This document shows positions 47,024 through 56,490 of a stretch of 64,000 nucleotides of DNA, piece after piece. Position 1 is the first letter of the stretch, and every line of letters begins with the position of its first letter. The position numbers were made by a program, and so were the translations under genes. Origin of the DNA: an uncultured Gilliamella sp. (lineage in GTDB: Bacteria; Pseudomonadota; Gammaproteobacteria; Enterobacterales; Orbaceae); assembly GCA_946482005.1 (NCBI GenBank), contig CAMLPV010000006.1, positions 83,618 to 147,617 on the forward strand, written 5' to 3'. The notes beneath the pieces were generated by a model that ran no database searches, was not told the DNA's origin, and worked only from the letters and a program-made list of their open reading frames with translations.

Positions 47024-48283
47024 ATGAAAAAATTATTAATATTTACAATTTTATGTGCTTTTTTGGTCGGGTGTCAGAATCCTGGTTCAGGGTACACTGC
47101 TGGCTCAAAAACATACAATTCTAAATCAATATTTAATTCAAGCGTTAAAAGGGGTGGTGTTAATTACGCTTCAGTGACACAAAATCCTTGGCATTACATG
47201 CTGACGCAAATTAATGTCAATGTGCCAAATAACAGTCGTGTTGTTGCCGAGAGAGAACGTTTACTACGCAATCCACAGAGATTTGAAAACGTTGCTTTGC
47301 GATCTGAACCTTATGTATATTACATCATCAATCAGTTACGAAAAAATAATCTACCTGTTGAACTTGCATTAATTCCATTGATTGAAAGTGCCTACGATCC
47401 TTTAGCTACCTCACCTGCCCAGGCTGCTGGTTTATGGCAATTTGTGCCAATTACAGCAAAAGAATATGGCTTAATAAATAGCAATACCTTTGATGGTCGT
47501 CGTGATTTAATTGCGTCAACAGGTTCTGCAATTTCGCTATTACAAAACCTCAATAACCGTTTTAACGGTGACTGGCTATTAACTTTAGCGGCATATAATG
47601 CTGGTGAAGGCCGTGTCCGACGAGCCATAGAAAAAAACAAGGAAAAAGGATTACCAACTAGTTATTGGTCTTTGGAATTACCACAAGAAACCATGCAATA
47701 TGTACCAAAAATATTAGCTATTATCGATATTGTTAAAAATAATAAACGCTATGGTATCAAATTGCCCGATTGTAACTATCAAAATTCTTTAGTCAGAATT
47801 GATATGTCTAAAAATATCTCATTGGCTAAAATAGCTAAATATACTGGATTATCGCTAAATGATTTAATGACATACAATGCCGGTTATTTGCAACAAACAG
47901 TAAGTGGTCCTTTCCATCTATTAGTTCCTTATTCTCATGCAGAAAATCTATTTAAAAAATTAAAAAAAGAAAATCTAGTTACGAATAAAGTTACTGAGCT
48001 TTTAGAAGATGTACCACATAAAAGTATGCCATTTGAAATTAAATCAACGACTACGACGACTATTCAGTACAGTACCGTTAGCGCAAAGGAAACCGAAACT
48101 GTCTTAAAAAATGGCAAAAAGCAAATCACCTACCAAGTTAAAGCAGGTGATAATCTTTATTCGATTGCCAAAAATTATCGGGTGAAAATCACCGATCTTT
48201 TACAATGGAATAAATTGAAAAATGGACGTGTTAAAGAAGGCGATGTGTTAAAAATTAAGTTGGTAAATTCAAATCCAATTTAA
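47024..48283 (+). CDS. mltD: Membrane-bound lytic murein transglycosylase D
   Basis: The 419 residues start with a lipoprotein signal (MKKLLIFTILCAFLVGC, lipid Cys17). An SLT domain follows with the catalytic Glu in ALIPLIESAYDPLATSPAQAAGLWQFVPITAKEYG (about 110-145). The C-terminal LysM repeat is ITYQVKAGDNLYSIAKNYRVKITDLLQWN (about 368-396). E. coli MltD (452 aa) has two LysM repeats; here only a degenerate LysM-like stretch (about 265-310) precedes the clear one. It cleaves peptidoglycan with 1,6-anhydro ends at the outer membrane. The last 29 bp overlap the convergent yafD. Confidence 0.94.
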   Translation: MKKLLIFTILCAFLVGCQNPGSGYTAGSKTYNSKSIFNSSVKRGGVNYASVTQNPWHYMLTQINVNVPNNSRVVAERERLLRNPQRFENVALRSEPYVYYIINQLRKNNLPVELALIPLIESAYDPLATSPAQAAGLWQFVPITAKEYGLINSNTFDGRRDLIASTGSAISLLQNLNNRFNGDWLLTLAAYNAGEGRVRRAIEKNKEKGLPTSYWSLELPQETMQYVPKILAIIDIVKNNKRYGIKLPDCNYQNSLVRIDMSKNISLAKIAKYTGLSLNDLMTYNAGYLQQTVSGPFHLLVPYSHAENLFKKLKKENLVTNKVTELLEDVPHKSMPFEIKSTTTTTIQYSTVSAKETETVLKNGKKQITYQVKAGDNLYSIAKNYRVKITDLLQWNKLKNGRVKEGDVLKIKLVNSNPI

Positions 48284-49043
48284 AATTAACAAACAATGGA
48301 TTATGATCTGATGCGGCGGTATCGATAATTTTGGCCGCATCAAGTTTTAACCCTCGATAAAATACAAAATCTAACGGCCTTCCTAAAAACCTTTTTCGAA
48401 TATCAATAGCAAAATTTACTGGTTTAAGCTTTATCGAACGAACCAAATGATAAAGCAGATTCAGTCGTTGCCGACTCCAAGCATTGAAATCCCCAGCCAA
48501 AATAACCGGTCCATTATGTTGTTTTATATAATTCAATAGCATGTACATTTGTTGGCGATAAATTTTTACCCCAATACTAAAGTTAATAGCATGAATATTA
48601 GCAACTAACAGCTGTTGAGTTGAATTTTTAATTGGATAAACGGTAATTAAGGCCGATTTAGGTACACGAATGAAAGGTTCTTTTTCTCTAAACGATAAAA
48701 TCTTACTTGGTGCTGAGTCGGTAATCGTCATTACCCCAGCAAAAATTTCATTAAAACAATAAGCAGGAACATGATCTGCAAGCTTATTATGTTCAGAGAT
48801 AAAATTTAATAATTGCGGTGTAGTTTGCGCTTCTTGTAATAATATTAATTTTGCTTGATTGGCATATTGTTCAAGAATATGAATACAATTTGCCCTTTTC
48901 TGTTTAAAGATATTCCAAACCAAAACCGAAAATGTGGTCTGCTCAATTAATGGTTCATTATGAACTACCTTATGATTAGGCAATATTAACTCAACATCAC
49001 TATTTCCAAGATATCTTAATGTATAGTCGCGATTTTTAAACAT
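48255..49043 (-). CDS. yafD: YafD-like endonuclease/exonuclease/phosphatase-fold protein
   Basis: The 262 residues (E. coli YafD 266 aa) carry EEP-fold motifs: VLVWNIFKQ (about 40-48), LLQEAQ (about 68-73) with the metal Glu, [10 protein letters not shown] (about 186-195), and the final [10 protein letters not shown] (about 244-253). There is no signal peptide. The substrate is unknown in E. coli as well. Its start overlaps the gshA stop by 8 nt, so it is coupled to gshA; its 3' end overlaps mltD on the other strand. Confidence 0.88.
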   Translation of the reverse strand: MFKNRDYTLRYLGNSDVELILPNHKVVHNEPLIEQTTFSVLVWNIFKQKRANCIHILEQYANQAKLILLQEAQTTPQLLNFISEHNKLADHVPAYCFNEIFAGVMTITDSAPSKILSFREKEPFIRVPKSALITVYPIKNSTQQLLVANIHAINFSIGVKIYRQQMYMLLNYIKQHNGPVILAGDFNAWSRQRLNLLYHLVRSIKLKPVNFAIDIRKRFLGRPLDFVFYRGLKLDAAKIIDTAASDHNPLFVNFKLDLNLPT

Positions 49044-50607
49044 TTACGCCGTTCATTTTCTTTTGCAAATATTCATCAAATGACATAGTGTCATTTTGTT
49101 CTTTCTTCTGCTGCTTTTCAATCGACAAGGTTCTTTGCTGAACAAAATCGCCATCAGTTAATAGTTGTAAAGGTTCTGAAGTAAGCTGCTTTTTATATTG
49201 ATTAGCCAAAACTAAGCCAAATTTAGCGGTACCTAAATCACTTATAGCTTCTAATGTTCTTGCTGAAAGTGTCAATTCTGGTTGATCAAACATAACATCA
49301 AGTCGCTCACAAACTTTGCGATATTGTTGCTTATCATCTTGATGATCTAATACATCGGCAACACGTAATAAGTCTTTAAAAAGATCATGACCCACTTTAG
49401 CTAAAGGCTCTCGATAACTATCGCAGCCCATGCCGATTTCTAAATCAGGCTTACGCCCTTCCATAATAACTCGATTCCAATTTAGTTTTGCGCACTCTAA
49501 TTCACCACTACTCATCTCAGGTGCTGGTGCTAATGCACACCAAATTAAGAATAGATCGATAAAACGAATCTGCTCTTCGGTAATACCGATTGGTGAGAAC
49601 GGATTAACATCAAGTGCACGAACTTCAATATACTCAATACCTCCACGTAACAACGCATCCGAAGGTGATTCACCTGATCGTGGCACACGTTTAGGGCGAA
49701 TCGGAGCATAAAATTCATTTTCAATTTGTAAAACATTATCATTCAATTGACGATAATGACCATCAACCTTAATCCCCAATTTACTAAATTCAGGTGATTT
49801 GGTTTTAGTCGCTCTTTTTAATCCCTCAACATAGGTATCTAGATGGTTAAAAGTAATACCTAACTGTTTTTGTGCATTATTAGTATAGCCAATATCACTT
49901 AAACGAAGAGATGTCGCATAAGGTAGATAACAATTACCATTGGTTTGCTCAATAAAGGCTTTTGCTTTCTCAGGATCTTGTATAAACGAAGAACACATTG
50001 AAGGTGATGCACCAAATAGATAAGGAATAACCCAACCAAAACGGTAATAGTTACGTATTAAGGTAAAATAACCTTCCGAGATAACCGCTTTCCCCTCTTC
50101 ACTGTTCTTTACACCATCTCTTGCTTGCCAAAATGCCATCGGTAATGAAAAGTTATAATGAACACCAGAAATAGTTTGCATCATTGCACCATAACGATTT
50201 TTCAAACCTTCACGATAGACAGTTTTAAAACGGCCCTCATTAGACGTTCCATACTGAGCTAGGATAATATCGTCTTCGTTAGCCACAAAACATGGCATAC
50301 TTAATGGCCACATTAGCTCATCACCAATATTCACACTTGCATAGCGATGTAAATCACGTAAAAAAGTTAACATATAATCAATATTGGTATTAACTGGTGT
50401 GATAAATTCCAACAAGGACTCGGCAAAATCGGTGGTGATCCATGGGTGGGTTAATGCCGCTCCAATTTTTTGCGGAAAAGGTGTTTTGCATAGCGAACCA
50501 TCAGGCAAAATACGTAATGTTTCACGTTCAAGCCCACGGTTAATACCCTGTAAAATAGTGTAGTGCTTCTCTAACCAACTCAGTGCTTTAGAAACATCAG
50601 GAATCAT
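49036..50607 (-). CDS. gshA: Glutamate-cysteine ligase
   Basis: The 523 residues (E. coli 518) belong to the proteobacterial type 1 GshA family: [13 protein letters not shown] (about 20-32), [14 protein letters not shown] (about 58-71), [10 protein letters not shown] (about 146-155), and [22 protein letters not shown] (about 316-337). It joins Glu and Cys with ATP in the first, feedback-inhibited step of glutathione synthesis. In E. coli gshA precedes luxS; here it leads a two-gene unit with yafD. gshB is not in this window. Confidence 0.96.
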   Translation of the reverse strand: MIPDVSKALSWLEKHYTILQGINRGLERETLRILPDGSLCKTPFPQKIGAALTHPWITTDFAESLLEFITPVNTNIDYMLTFLRDLHRYASVNIGDELMWPLSMPCFVANEDDIILAQYGTSNEGRFKTVYREGLKNRYGAMMQTISGVHYNFSLPMAFWQARDGVKNSEEGKAVISEGYFTLIRNYYRFGWVIPYLFGASPSMCSSFIQDPEKAKAFIEQTNGNCYLPYATSLRLSDIGYTNNAQKQLGITFNHLDTYVEGLKRATKTKSPEFSKLGIKVDGHYRQLNDNVLQIENEFYAPIRPKRVPRSGESPSDALLRGGIEYIEVRALDVNPFSPIGITEEQIRFIDLFLIWCALAPAPEMSSGELECAKLNWNRVIMEGRKPDLEIGMGCDSYREPLAKVGHDLFKDLLRVADVLDHQDDKQQYRKVCERLDVMFDQPELTLSARTLEAISDLGTAKFGLVLANQYKKQLTSEPLQLLTDGDFVQQRTLSIEKQQKKEQNDTMSFDEYLQKKMNGVNV

Positions 50608-50814
50608 AATTGTATATTTCCTAAATTCAGTTCAAATTAGTTTAATTTTAGCATAGTTTAATGGTTTATATAGGTCATTTCATCACTAATTGCCAGAAAA
50701 TAGTCATCTATATATAGCAAAAAAGAATTAATTATCTGAAAATCGCTAATAACAAAACCATTATCTAGTTAATAAATAATGGTTAGTTTATTAACTTGCC
50801 TAGACTAAAAAATG

Positions 50815-51345
50815 CTATTGTTTACTCATTTGTTCACTTTTCTGATTAGCGACATAGTCTTCATCAACCGGTGTAATAAGGTTATTTAAATGATCGACAA
50901 TATAGGTTTTTCCAAAACCTAAAACCAATCTACCTACTGTTGGTGATATTTTATATAAATTAAAATCTTTCATTTCTGCTAACATATAAACCATCTTACT
51001 TACCCTTTTGGCTAACCGATCAATAACGGTATCAAAAAGCTCAGAATCTCTTGCAATAATGGCTGTTGTGGCATGAAAGGATAGTCGTCTACGCGCATAA
51101 ATGTTTTTTGTATTGCATTCGTCATCAATAATTAAAAAAGATATTTTAGGATTAGCTTTAATATTCTGACCATGCGGAGCTAAATCTGATATCAAAATAT
51201 AATAATCATTACCATCAAAGAAATAAGGTGAATAACTAGTATCAACCTCACCTGCTTCAGTTATCGTGGATAATATTATTGTGTGTACTGTTTCATGTAA
51301 ATTTTCTATTGTATTTTCAACAATCTCATTTTTAGACTCAGCCAT
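50815..51345 (-). CDS. hutZ: HutZ/HugZ-family haem utilisation protein
   Basis: The 176 residues match the length I recall for Vibrio HutZ. The split-barrel flavin-reductase-like fold shows TAGE-like TEAGEVDTSYSPYFFDGNDYYILISDLAPHGQNIKANPKISFLIIDD (about 29-75), then the family motif ARRRLSFHA (84-92) and RLVLGFGKTYIV (139-150). HutZ binds and degrades haem in Vibrio. As I recall, its haem ligand is a His near residue 170; here that part reads NQKSEQMSKQ, with no His after 152. So this may be a related split-barrel protein with altered haem binding. The ribosome site is AAGGAG, and it stands alone. Confidence 0.75.
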   Translation of the reverse strand: MAESKNEIVENTIENLHETVHTIILSTITEAGEVDTSYSPYFFDGNDYYILISDLAPHGQNIKANPKISFLIIDDECNTKNIYARRRLSFHATTAIIARDSELFDTVIDRLAKRVSKMVYMLAEMKDFNLYKISPTVGRLVLGFGKTYIVDHLNNLITPVDEDYVANQKSEQMSKQ

Positions 51346-51389
51346 TATTACTCCTTGTTATATTGAATATTGAGTTAAATAATTTATAT

Positions 51390-52230
51390 TTATCGTGATA
51401 AATTTAATTGATAACATTTATCAAAATAGTTCGCGATATCGGTATGAGAAATTATAATAAAACTACTTGTCGGTAGGTTTGTCTTTAACAATTTCAGCAA
51501 TTGCTTTTCGGGCTGTTTATCTAAAACATTAGTTGCTTCATCCAAAAAAAACAATCAGGTTTATGCGTTAAAATTCTTGCAATAATCAGACGTGGTTTTT
51601 CACCACCGGAAAGTGTTTTTAAATTATCGTTAAGTAAATTTCAATCGATAAGTTCAGTAGAAAACCCACATCTAAAAGCAGTTATTTAATAAAATTTAAA
51701 TCGTTTTCCAATAATGGTTCAGGATAACTTGTTGCATGAGCTAATCCGCCAACAGGAAAATATGCATCCTATGATAAAAATAAAATTTTCCTTTTTGCTA
51801 CTTTTATAACCCCATCATAATGGGGATAAAGATCTGATATTATTTTGAAAAAAGTCGATTTACCAATACCAGATGTTCCAGATAAAACAACTGAATCGCC
51901 TTTATTAAGATAAAATTCGGTAGTTTTAACAGAATGGTTCCATCTGTTTTTTTACAGTCAAATCTTCAATCAAAAATTCATCTTGAATAAATTCTGATGA
52001 TTTAACTGGTTGATATTGGTGAAAACTTGAATAGTGCGATTGGTTCTTAAGATTCACCAAATCGAGTCAAAGCAAAGCGATAATTTGCTTCTAAATGTTG
52101 CTGTTGAATTAATATAGTTTGTAATGGACTACCAAGCTTATGAGCAAGAAAAAAATTAATAATAGCTAGATTGGCGCCAAACAATTGAAATAGTGAGAAT
52201 CCCAAAATCGATATTTACTTAATTAAAGCT
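51390..52230 (-). pseudogene. Degraded ABC transporter ATPase (YddA/SbmA-like fusion)
   Basis: Read on the minus strand across frames there are membrane-domain remnants (KLGSPLQTILIQQQHLEANYRFALTR), Walker A GDSVVLSGTSGIGKSTFF near 51860, FLS*DAYFPVGGLAHATSYPE near 51750 (stop where Gln is expected), LSGGEKPRLIIARIL near 51600, Walker B in shifted frame (CFFLDEAT, one T lost from a T-run at about 51547), and a final SSFIIISHTDIANYFDKCYQLNLS to the stop at 51390. At least two stops and one frameshift are seen and the N-terminal half is missing. The type, a half-transporter with fused ATPase, resembles YddA. It is dead. Confidence 0.85.
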
Positions 52231-52252
52231 AACTAGATGGGGAACATAAAAG

Positions 52253-52311
52253 TAGGTCAGTTTTTTTGGCTGAATAATATTTTTAATCATAATTCAATAA
52301 AAACTGACCTA
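52253..52311. repeat. 59-bp inverted-repeat element with 13-bp arms
   Basis: TAGGTCAGTTTTT (52253-52265) and its exact complement (52299-52311) enclose 33 bp. It lies between rlmC (stop 52325) and the dead ABC gene. It could act as a long-loop terminator for rlmC, or be a tiny MITE-like element; TA ends on both sides fit the latter. Confidence 0.5.
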
Positions 52312-52324
52312 AATTAGTGACGAA

Positions 52325-53467
52325 TTATTTTGCTTGCAATAGTACCAAAACTTCCATATGTGAAGTATGTGGGAACATATCGAACAATTGAACTTTAGTC
52401 ATTTGATAGTCGGTCAAAAGTCGTAAATCTTCGGCCATTGAGATTAAGTTACAGCTGGAATATAAAACATAATTAGGTTTTATAGTTTGCAAGTATTGAA
52501 TTAAGGTCTTACCTGCGCCACGTCGAGGCGGATTAAGTAAGACTAAATCTGGAATACTTTGTTCGTTAGTCACATACTTAGTGGCATCTAGTGATTTAAA
52601 ATTAAGTTTGTCATAACCAAGTTTTGCAGCGGATTTAGTTGCACATTCAATCGCATCTGGGCTAATTTCAATTCCAGTTAATTGGATGTGATGACTGCTA
52701 GCATGTTGTATACAATGCAAACCAAAACCGCCAACACCACAAAAAAGATCCCATATCGAATTTACATTCAAGTTCGCCACCCAATCACTGGCTGTTTTAT
52801 AGAGTTTTTCGGCTATATAACTATTGGTTTGGAAAAAACTTTTCGATTTAATATATAAAGGTACTTGATTTAATTGGAATGCTAAAAAAGGATTATCCGT
52901 TAAAATCAGTTCTTCATCCCCTTCTAATATAGCGGCATGATTCGGTTGGATATTGATCGTAACAACCTGTAAATTATTTATTTTATCATGTAAAAGTTGG
53001 TAACTATTTTTAATTTTATCGACAAATTTTTCAGATTTTAAAACAAATCGCAACATAAAATAACTTTCATCACCTATCCTACTTTCGGTGATGATGACAA
53101 ATTTTAATTCACCTTTTCGCTTATTAATATTATAAGGAACTAATCCTTGCTTACGAATATAGGTACGCACTAGTTTTAGAATATGCTGCATATTGGCGCT
53201 ATACAACGGGCAATCACACAAATCAATCACCGCATTATCATTTTGAATACCTAATATTGGTTTTTCAACTGTGCCTAATACCGCCATTTTAGCTTTATTG
53301 CGAAATCCTGATTCAGGGCTAGCATAAGGGGGATTTACTTGCTTTGGATTAAACTCTGCTAATGTTTGCAATAAATAATTTTGTTTTTCAGTTAATTGAG
53401 AATGATACGCTTGATTAATTTTATGACAAGATAAACACTTTTTTTCTTGATAATAGTTACATTGCAT
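52325..53467 (-). CDS. rlmC: 23S rRNA (uracil-747-C5)-methyltransferase
   Basis: The 380 residues (E. coli RlmC/RumB 375) start with the Fe-S cysteines Cys3, Cys11 and Cys14 (MQC...KKCLSC) plus a Cys in DLCDCPLY near 85. The central RNA-binding part is followed by the SAM domain: WDLFCGVGGFGLH near 243-255, GIEISPDAI near 266, LLNPPRRGAGK near 309 and the catalytic Cys in VLYSSCNLISMAEDL near 334. The C-terminal FDMFPHTSHMEVLVLL is the family signature. It methylates U747 of 23S rRNA using SAM. It is divergent from map. Confidence 0.95.
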   Translation of the reverse strand: MQCNYYQEKKCLSCHKINQAYHSQLTEKQNYLLQTLAEFNPKQVNPPYASPESGFRNKAKMAVLGTVEKPILGIQNDNAVIDLCDCPLYSANMQHILKLVRTYIRKQGLVPYNINKRKGELKFVIITESRIGDESYFMLRFVLKSEKFVDKIKNSYQLLHDKINNLQVVTINIQPNHAAILEGDEELILTDNPFLAFQLNQVPLYIKSKSFFQTNSYIAEKLYKTASDWVANLNVNSIWDLFCGVGGFGLHCIQHASSHHIQLTGIEISPDAIECATKSAAKLGYDKLNFKSLDATKYVTNEQSIPDLVLLNPPRRGAGKTLIQYLQTIKPNYVLYSSCNLISMAEDLRLLTDYQMTKVQLFDMFPHTSHMEVLVLLQAK

Positions 53468-53622
53468 CTTATTGAAACCTTTTCTTATAATAGATTATTA
53501 TATTATTAAACGGTTTCAAGCTGTATTAGTTTTCTTTTTTTATACACAAAAAACCCATTACTCAACTTTTTTTTTCGAAAAACTTAAACTTTTAATGATG
53601 AGGAATTATCCATCGCTATGCT

Positions 53623-53650
53623 TTGACGAAATAGCGGTATATGATAGGAT
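53623..53650 (+). promoter_or_regulatory. Candidate map promoter
   Basis: TTGACG (53623-53628), a 16-bp spacer and TAGGAT (53645-53650) lie 30 bp before the map ATG. Confidence 0.5.
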
Positions 53651-53679
53651 ATGACCATGAAAATTACAGGAACACATTA

Positions 53680-54468
53680 ATGTCTATTAAGTTAAAAACC
53701 CCCGCCGAAATTGAAAAAATGCGTATCGCTGGCAAATTAGCTGCTGAAGTTTTAGAGATGATCGAACCCTATGTTAAACCAGGAATTAGTACTGGTGAGC
53801 TCGATAAAATCTGTTATGAACATATTGTGAATGTTCAAAAAGCTATTCCTGCCAATATTGGTTATCATGGTTTTAAACATACCAGCTGCATCTCTATTAA
53901 TGATGTAGTGTGTCATGGTATCCCTAGTTTTGATAAAAAATTAAAAGATGGTGACATTCTTAATATTGATGTCACCGTAATTAAAGATGGATATCATGGT
54001 GATACTTCTAAAATGTACATCGCGGGTAAACCAACCGTTGCTGGCGAAAAACTTTGCCAAGTCACTCAAGAAAGCTTATATGAAGCGATAAAAATTATTA
54101 AACCAGGACTTCGATTAAGAGAAATTGGTAAAACCATTCAAAAATATGTCGATAAGTTTGGATTCTCTTCAGTACGGGAATATTGTGGTCATGGTATTGG
54201 TGAGGTATATCATGATGAACCTCAAGTACTGCATTATGATGCTGATGATGGTGGCGTAATTTTAAAACCAGGTATGACTTTTACTATTGAACCAATGGTT
54301 AATACCGGTGATTGGCGTACACGTACCATGAAAGATGGTTGGACAGTTAAAACCAAAGATCATGGACTCTCTGCGCAATATGAGCACACTATTCTCGTGA
54401 CAGACAATGGTGTTGAGGTTTTAACTCTTCGCAGTAATGAAAACTTTCCTCGCGTTATCGAACACTAA
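53680..54468 (+). CDS. map: Methionine aminopeptidase, type I
   Basis: 262 residues (E. coli 264). The frame is open upstream to 53641, but the family start MSIKLKTPAEIEKMRIAGKLAAEVLEM and an AGGAAC site 7 nt before it place the start at 53680. The metal ligands of the pita-bread fold are visible: NIDVTVIKDGYHGDTSKM (Asp pair near 97 and 108), YCGHGIGEVYHDEP (His near 171), TIEPMVN (Glu near 204) and QYEHTILV (Glu near 235). It removes the initiator Met from nascent proteins. A perfect terminator follows. Confidence 0.96.
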   Translation: MSIKLKTPAEIEKMRIAGKLAAEVLEMIEPYVKPGISTGELDKICYEHIVNVQKAIPANIGYHGFKHTSCISINDVVCHGIPSFDKKLKDGDILNIDVTVIKDGYHGDTSKMYIAGKPTVAGEKLCQVTQESLYEAIKIIKPGLRLREIGKTIQKYVDKFGFSSVREYCGHGIGEVYHDEPQVLHYDADDGGVILKPGMTFTIEPMVNTGDWRTRTMKDGWTVKTKDHGLSAQYEHTILVTDNGVEVLTLRSNENFPRVIEH

Positions 54469-54474
54469 ATAAAA

Positions 54475-54514
54475 AAGATTCAACAATGCTTTCAATTGTT
54501 GAATCTTCCTTTTT
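54475..54514 (+). terminator. Terminator after map
   Basis: A 13-bp perfect stem AAGATTCAACAAT / ATTGTTGAATCTT (54475-54487 with 54495-54507), loop of 7 nt, is followed by CC and five T. It also faces the convergent cnoX unit. Confidence 0.85.
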
Positions 54515-54521
54515 ATAAAAC

Positions 54522-54716
54522 TTAACCTAAATGTCTTAGATTTGAATTTTTTTCCGCTAATTTTTGGTTTAATTCATCAACTTTACTTCGATGTATCTTT
54601 TCTTGCAAAGTTTGAATACTTTGTCGAAACAAAGGATGCGAAGAAATACCTCCGCTTAACATATAAAATAATCCCAAAAAAAAACGCCAAAAAAATCTTT
54701 TATACTTTGGTTTCAT
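54522..54716 (-). CDS. Small hypothetical membrane-anchored protein (64 residues)
   Basis: Not recognised. It starts 5 nt after the cnoX stop on the same strand, without its own clear ribosome site, so reinitiation would be needed. A basic start (MKPKYKRFFWRF) leads into one hydrophobic segment (about 10-25) and a charged, helix-prone tail (TLQEKIHRSKVDELNQKLAEKN, about 36-57) that could form a short coiled coil. Positive-inside topology would leave the tail periplasmic. It may be a real small membrane protein of this lineage. Confidence 0.45.
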   Translation of the reverse strand: MKPKYKRFFWRFFLGLFYMLSGGISSHPLFRQSIQTLQEKIHRSKVDELNQKLAEKNSNLRHLG

Positions 54717-54721
54717 AAATT

Positions 54722-55591
54722 TTAATATAATAGTGTATAAAGCTTACGACGATAGTTACTCGCCAATGCATTATTGGTACCTAGGGCTGCTAGCAGATCA
54801 AGTAGCGTTTTCTTAATTTGTCCGTCGCCAACATTTAGATCTTTAGTTAACGGTTTAAATAATAGCTCTAATGCTTCTTCGTGTCGTCCTACTTGCATTA
54901 GTTGTGATGATAGTTGGATCATCAATTCCACATTATCTGGCTGTTTTGCTAATTCAGCTTGTAATTGCTGTAATTCAGGTGAATTTGCTGCTTGCTCAAG
55001 TAACTCAATCTCAGCTTGCATACCATGAAATGCTGAATCCTGGTCTTGTAAAGGTATTGTTGCCAATACTTCTTTAGCATCAGAGAGTTGTTTTTGTTCA
55101 ATTTGCGCTTTCGCTAACATAAATGCAATATCAGATCTTGGTTTGCCTAAATGATCTGTTAAGGTAGTCCAAGCTTGCTTTAATAATGGTAGAGCTTGAG
55201 CATATTGCCCTTCATTAAATAATTTTTGCGCTTCAACCAGTTTTAATTCATCTTCATTCGGTAAAATTTTGGCTAAAAATGTTTTAATGTTTTCTTCAGA
55301 TTGTAGTCCTTGAAAACCATCAACAGGTTGACCATTTTGAAACATATAGACCGTTGGAACGCCTCTTATACCAAATTGTGCTACCAGCATTTGTTGCTCA
55401 TCACAATTCACACTAGCTAAAATAAATTGTCCATGATGCTCGGTGGCTAATTTGGTTAGTATATTGGTCATTTCTTGATAATTAGGACTTCTAGCTGACC
55501 AAAAGTAGAATAATACCGGATTATTAATTGATTTTTCGATAATTTCTTGAATATTCTGCTCATTAACATCAAAAATAAATTGATTTGACAT
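54722..55591 (-). CDS. cnoX: Thioredoxin-like chaperone CnoX (YbbN)
   Basis: The 289 residues align with E. coli CnoX/YbbN from [12 protein letters not shown] onward. It has a thioredoxin domain (about 5-110; [22 protein letters not shown]) and C-terminal TPR-like helices (about 115-289), ending [13 protein letters not shown] as in E. coli. The active-site SxxC is SPNY here: residue 38 is Tyr, where E. coli has Cys. Cys63, which in E. coli makes mixed disulfides with clients under bleach stress, is kept in VNCDEQ. CnoX hands clients to GroEL and DnaK. ybbO lies upstream on the same strand, as in E. coli. Confidence 0.93.
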   Translation of the reverse strand: MSNQFIFDVNEQNIQEIIEKSINNPVLFYFWSARSPNYQEMTNILTKLATEHHGQFILASVNCDEQQMLVAQFGIRGVPTVYMFQNGQPVDGFQGLQSEENIKTFLAKILPNEDELKLVEAQKLFNEGQYAQALPLLKQAWTTLTDHLGKPRSDIAFMLAKAQIEQKQLSDAKEVLATIPLQDQDSAFHGMQAEIELLEQAANSPELQQLQAELAKQPDNVELMIQLSSQLMQVGRHEEALELLFKPLTKDLNVGDGQIKKTLLDLLAALGTNNALASNYRRKLYTLLY

Positions 55592-55618
55592 AATCTATCC
55601 TATAAATATTTTAAATGA

Positions 55619-56389
55619 TTATTTATTTTGTAAAATTTTATCCATTAATCGGTCGGGAAGCAAACGTTTAGCGATAGCCGCTAATTTGGTTACTTTAGTT
55701 ACCCTGTAACGTATTTTCGGCTTAGCATGTTCTAATGCATGATATAGATATGGCAAAACTGCCTCTGGCGCTAAGGTAAAGCGTTTAGCAATCGGTGGAT
55801 TTTTTACAATGTTCTCTTTTTCAGTCTGATTCACATTATTTGAAAAGTAGGTTTTTAAAGGACCCGGCTCAATTAAACAAACTTTTATATTCGTTTTAGC
55901 TAATTCTAATCGTAATACATCTGACCATGCTTCTAAGGCATATTTACTGGCAGAATAAGCCCCTCTACCCGGCGTCGCCACAATTCCAACAATCGAGCTT
56001 GTTTGAATGATTCGGCCTTCATTTTGCTCAAGCATTGCTGGTAACAGTAGTTGCGTTAGTTGGTGAACACCAAAAAAATTGGTTGAAAACTGTGACTCCA
56101 ATTGTGCTCGGCTAATGGTGTTTAATCGACCATATACCCCAAATCCAGCATTATTAAATAAAGCATATAATTTACCATCACATAAAGTTAACACTTCTTG
56201 CGAGGCTTGAATAATGGAGTCGGGGTTATCTAAATCTAACAGAACGGTCTCAAAACCTTGCTCAATTAATTTTTTTTGATCCTCTACTTTACGGCATGAA
56301 GCAATAACACGATAACCTCGTTTTTTCAATGCGATAGCTGAAATCAATCCAATACCACTAGAACAACCTGTTATAAAAATTGTGCGCAA
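55619..56389 (-). CDS. ybbO: Short-chain dehydrogenase/reductase YbbO
   Basis: The 256 residues form a classical SDR: cofactor loop TGCSSGIG (about 7-14), NNAG (about 79-82), catalytic Ser in TSSIVG (about 133-138) and YSASK (about 148-152), and PGP at about 178. The Arg in SCRK after strand 2 favours NADP(H). E. coli YbbO reduces aldehydes and sits beside ybbN; that pairing is conserved here, 27 bp apart, so they are probably cotranscribed with ybbO first. The C-terminal tail is basic and may associate with the membrane. Confidence 0.87.
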   Translation of the reverse strand: MRTIFITGCSSGIGLISAIALKKRGYRVIASCRKVEDQKKLIEQGFETVLLDLDNPDSIIQASQEVLTLCDGKLYALFNNAGFGVYGRLNTISRAQLESQFSTNFFGVHQLTQLLLPAMLEQNEGRIIQTSSIVGIVATPGRGAYSASKYALEAWSDVLRLELAKTNIKVCLIEPGPLKTYFSNNVNQTEKENIVKNPPIAKRFTLAPEAVLPYLYHALEHAKPKIRYRVTKVTKLAAIAKRLLPDRLMDKILQNK

Positions 56390-56490
56390 ATTTTATCTCC
56401 GTTATATTCATTTATTGTCAAGTTAACCTACAGCAATTATGATAGCACATTTAGAATAAATTTACGGTTAATAAACGCCAAGAGGATCTG

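Noticed and set aside
53472..53679. Small plus-strand frame upstream of map and an extended map start at 53641.
   Set aside because: The frame covers the rlmC/map promoter region and encodes a T-rich meaningless product; the map family start and AGGAAC site lie at 53680.
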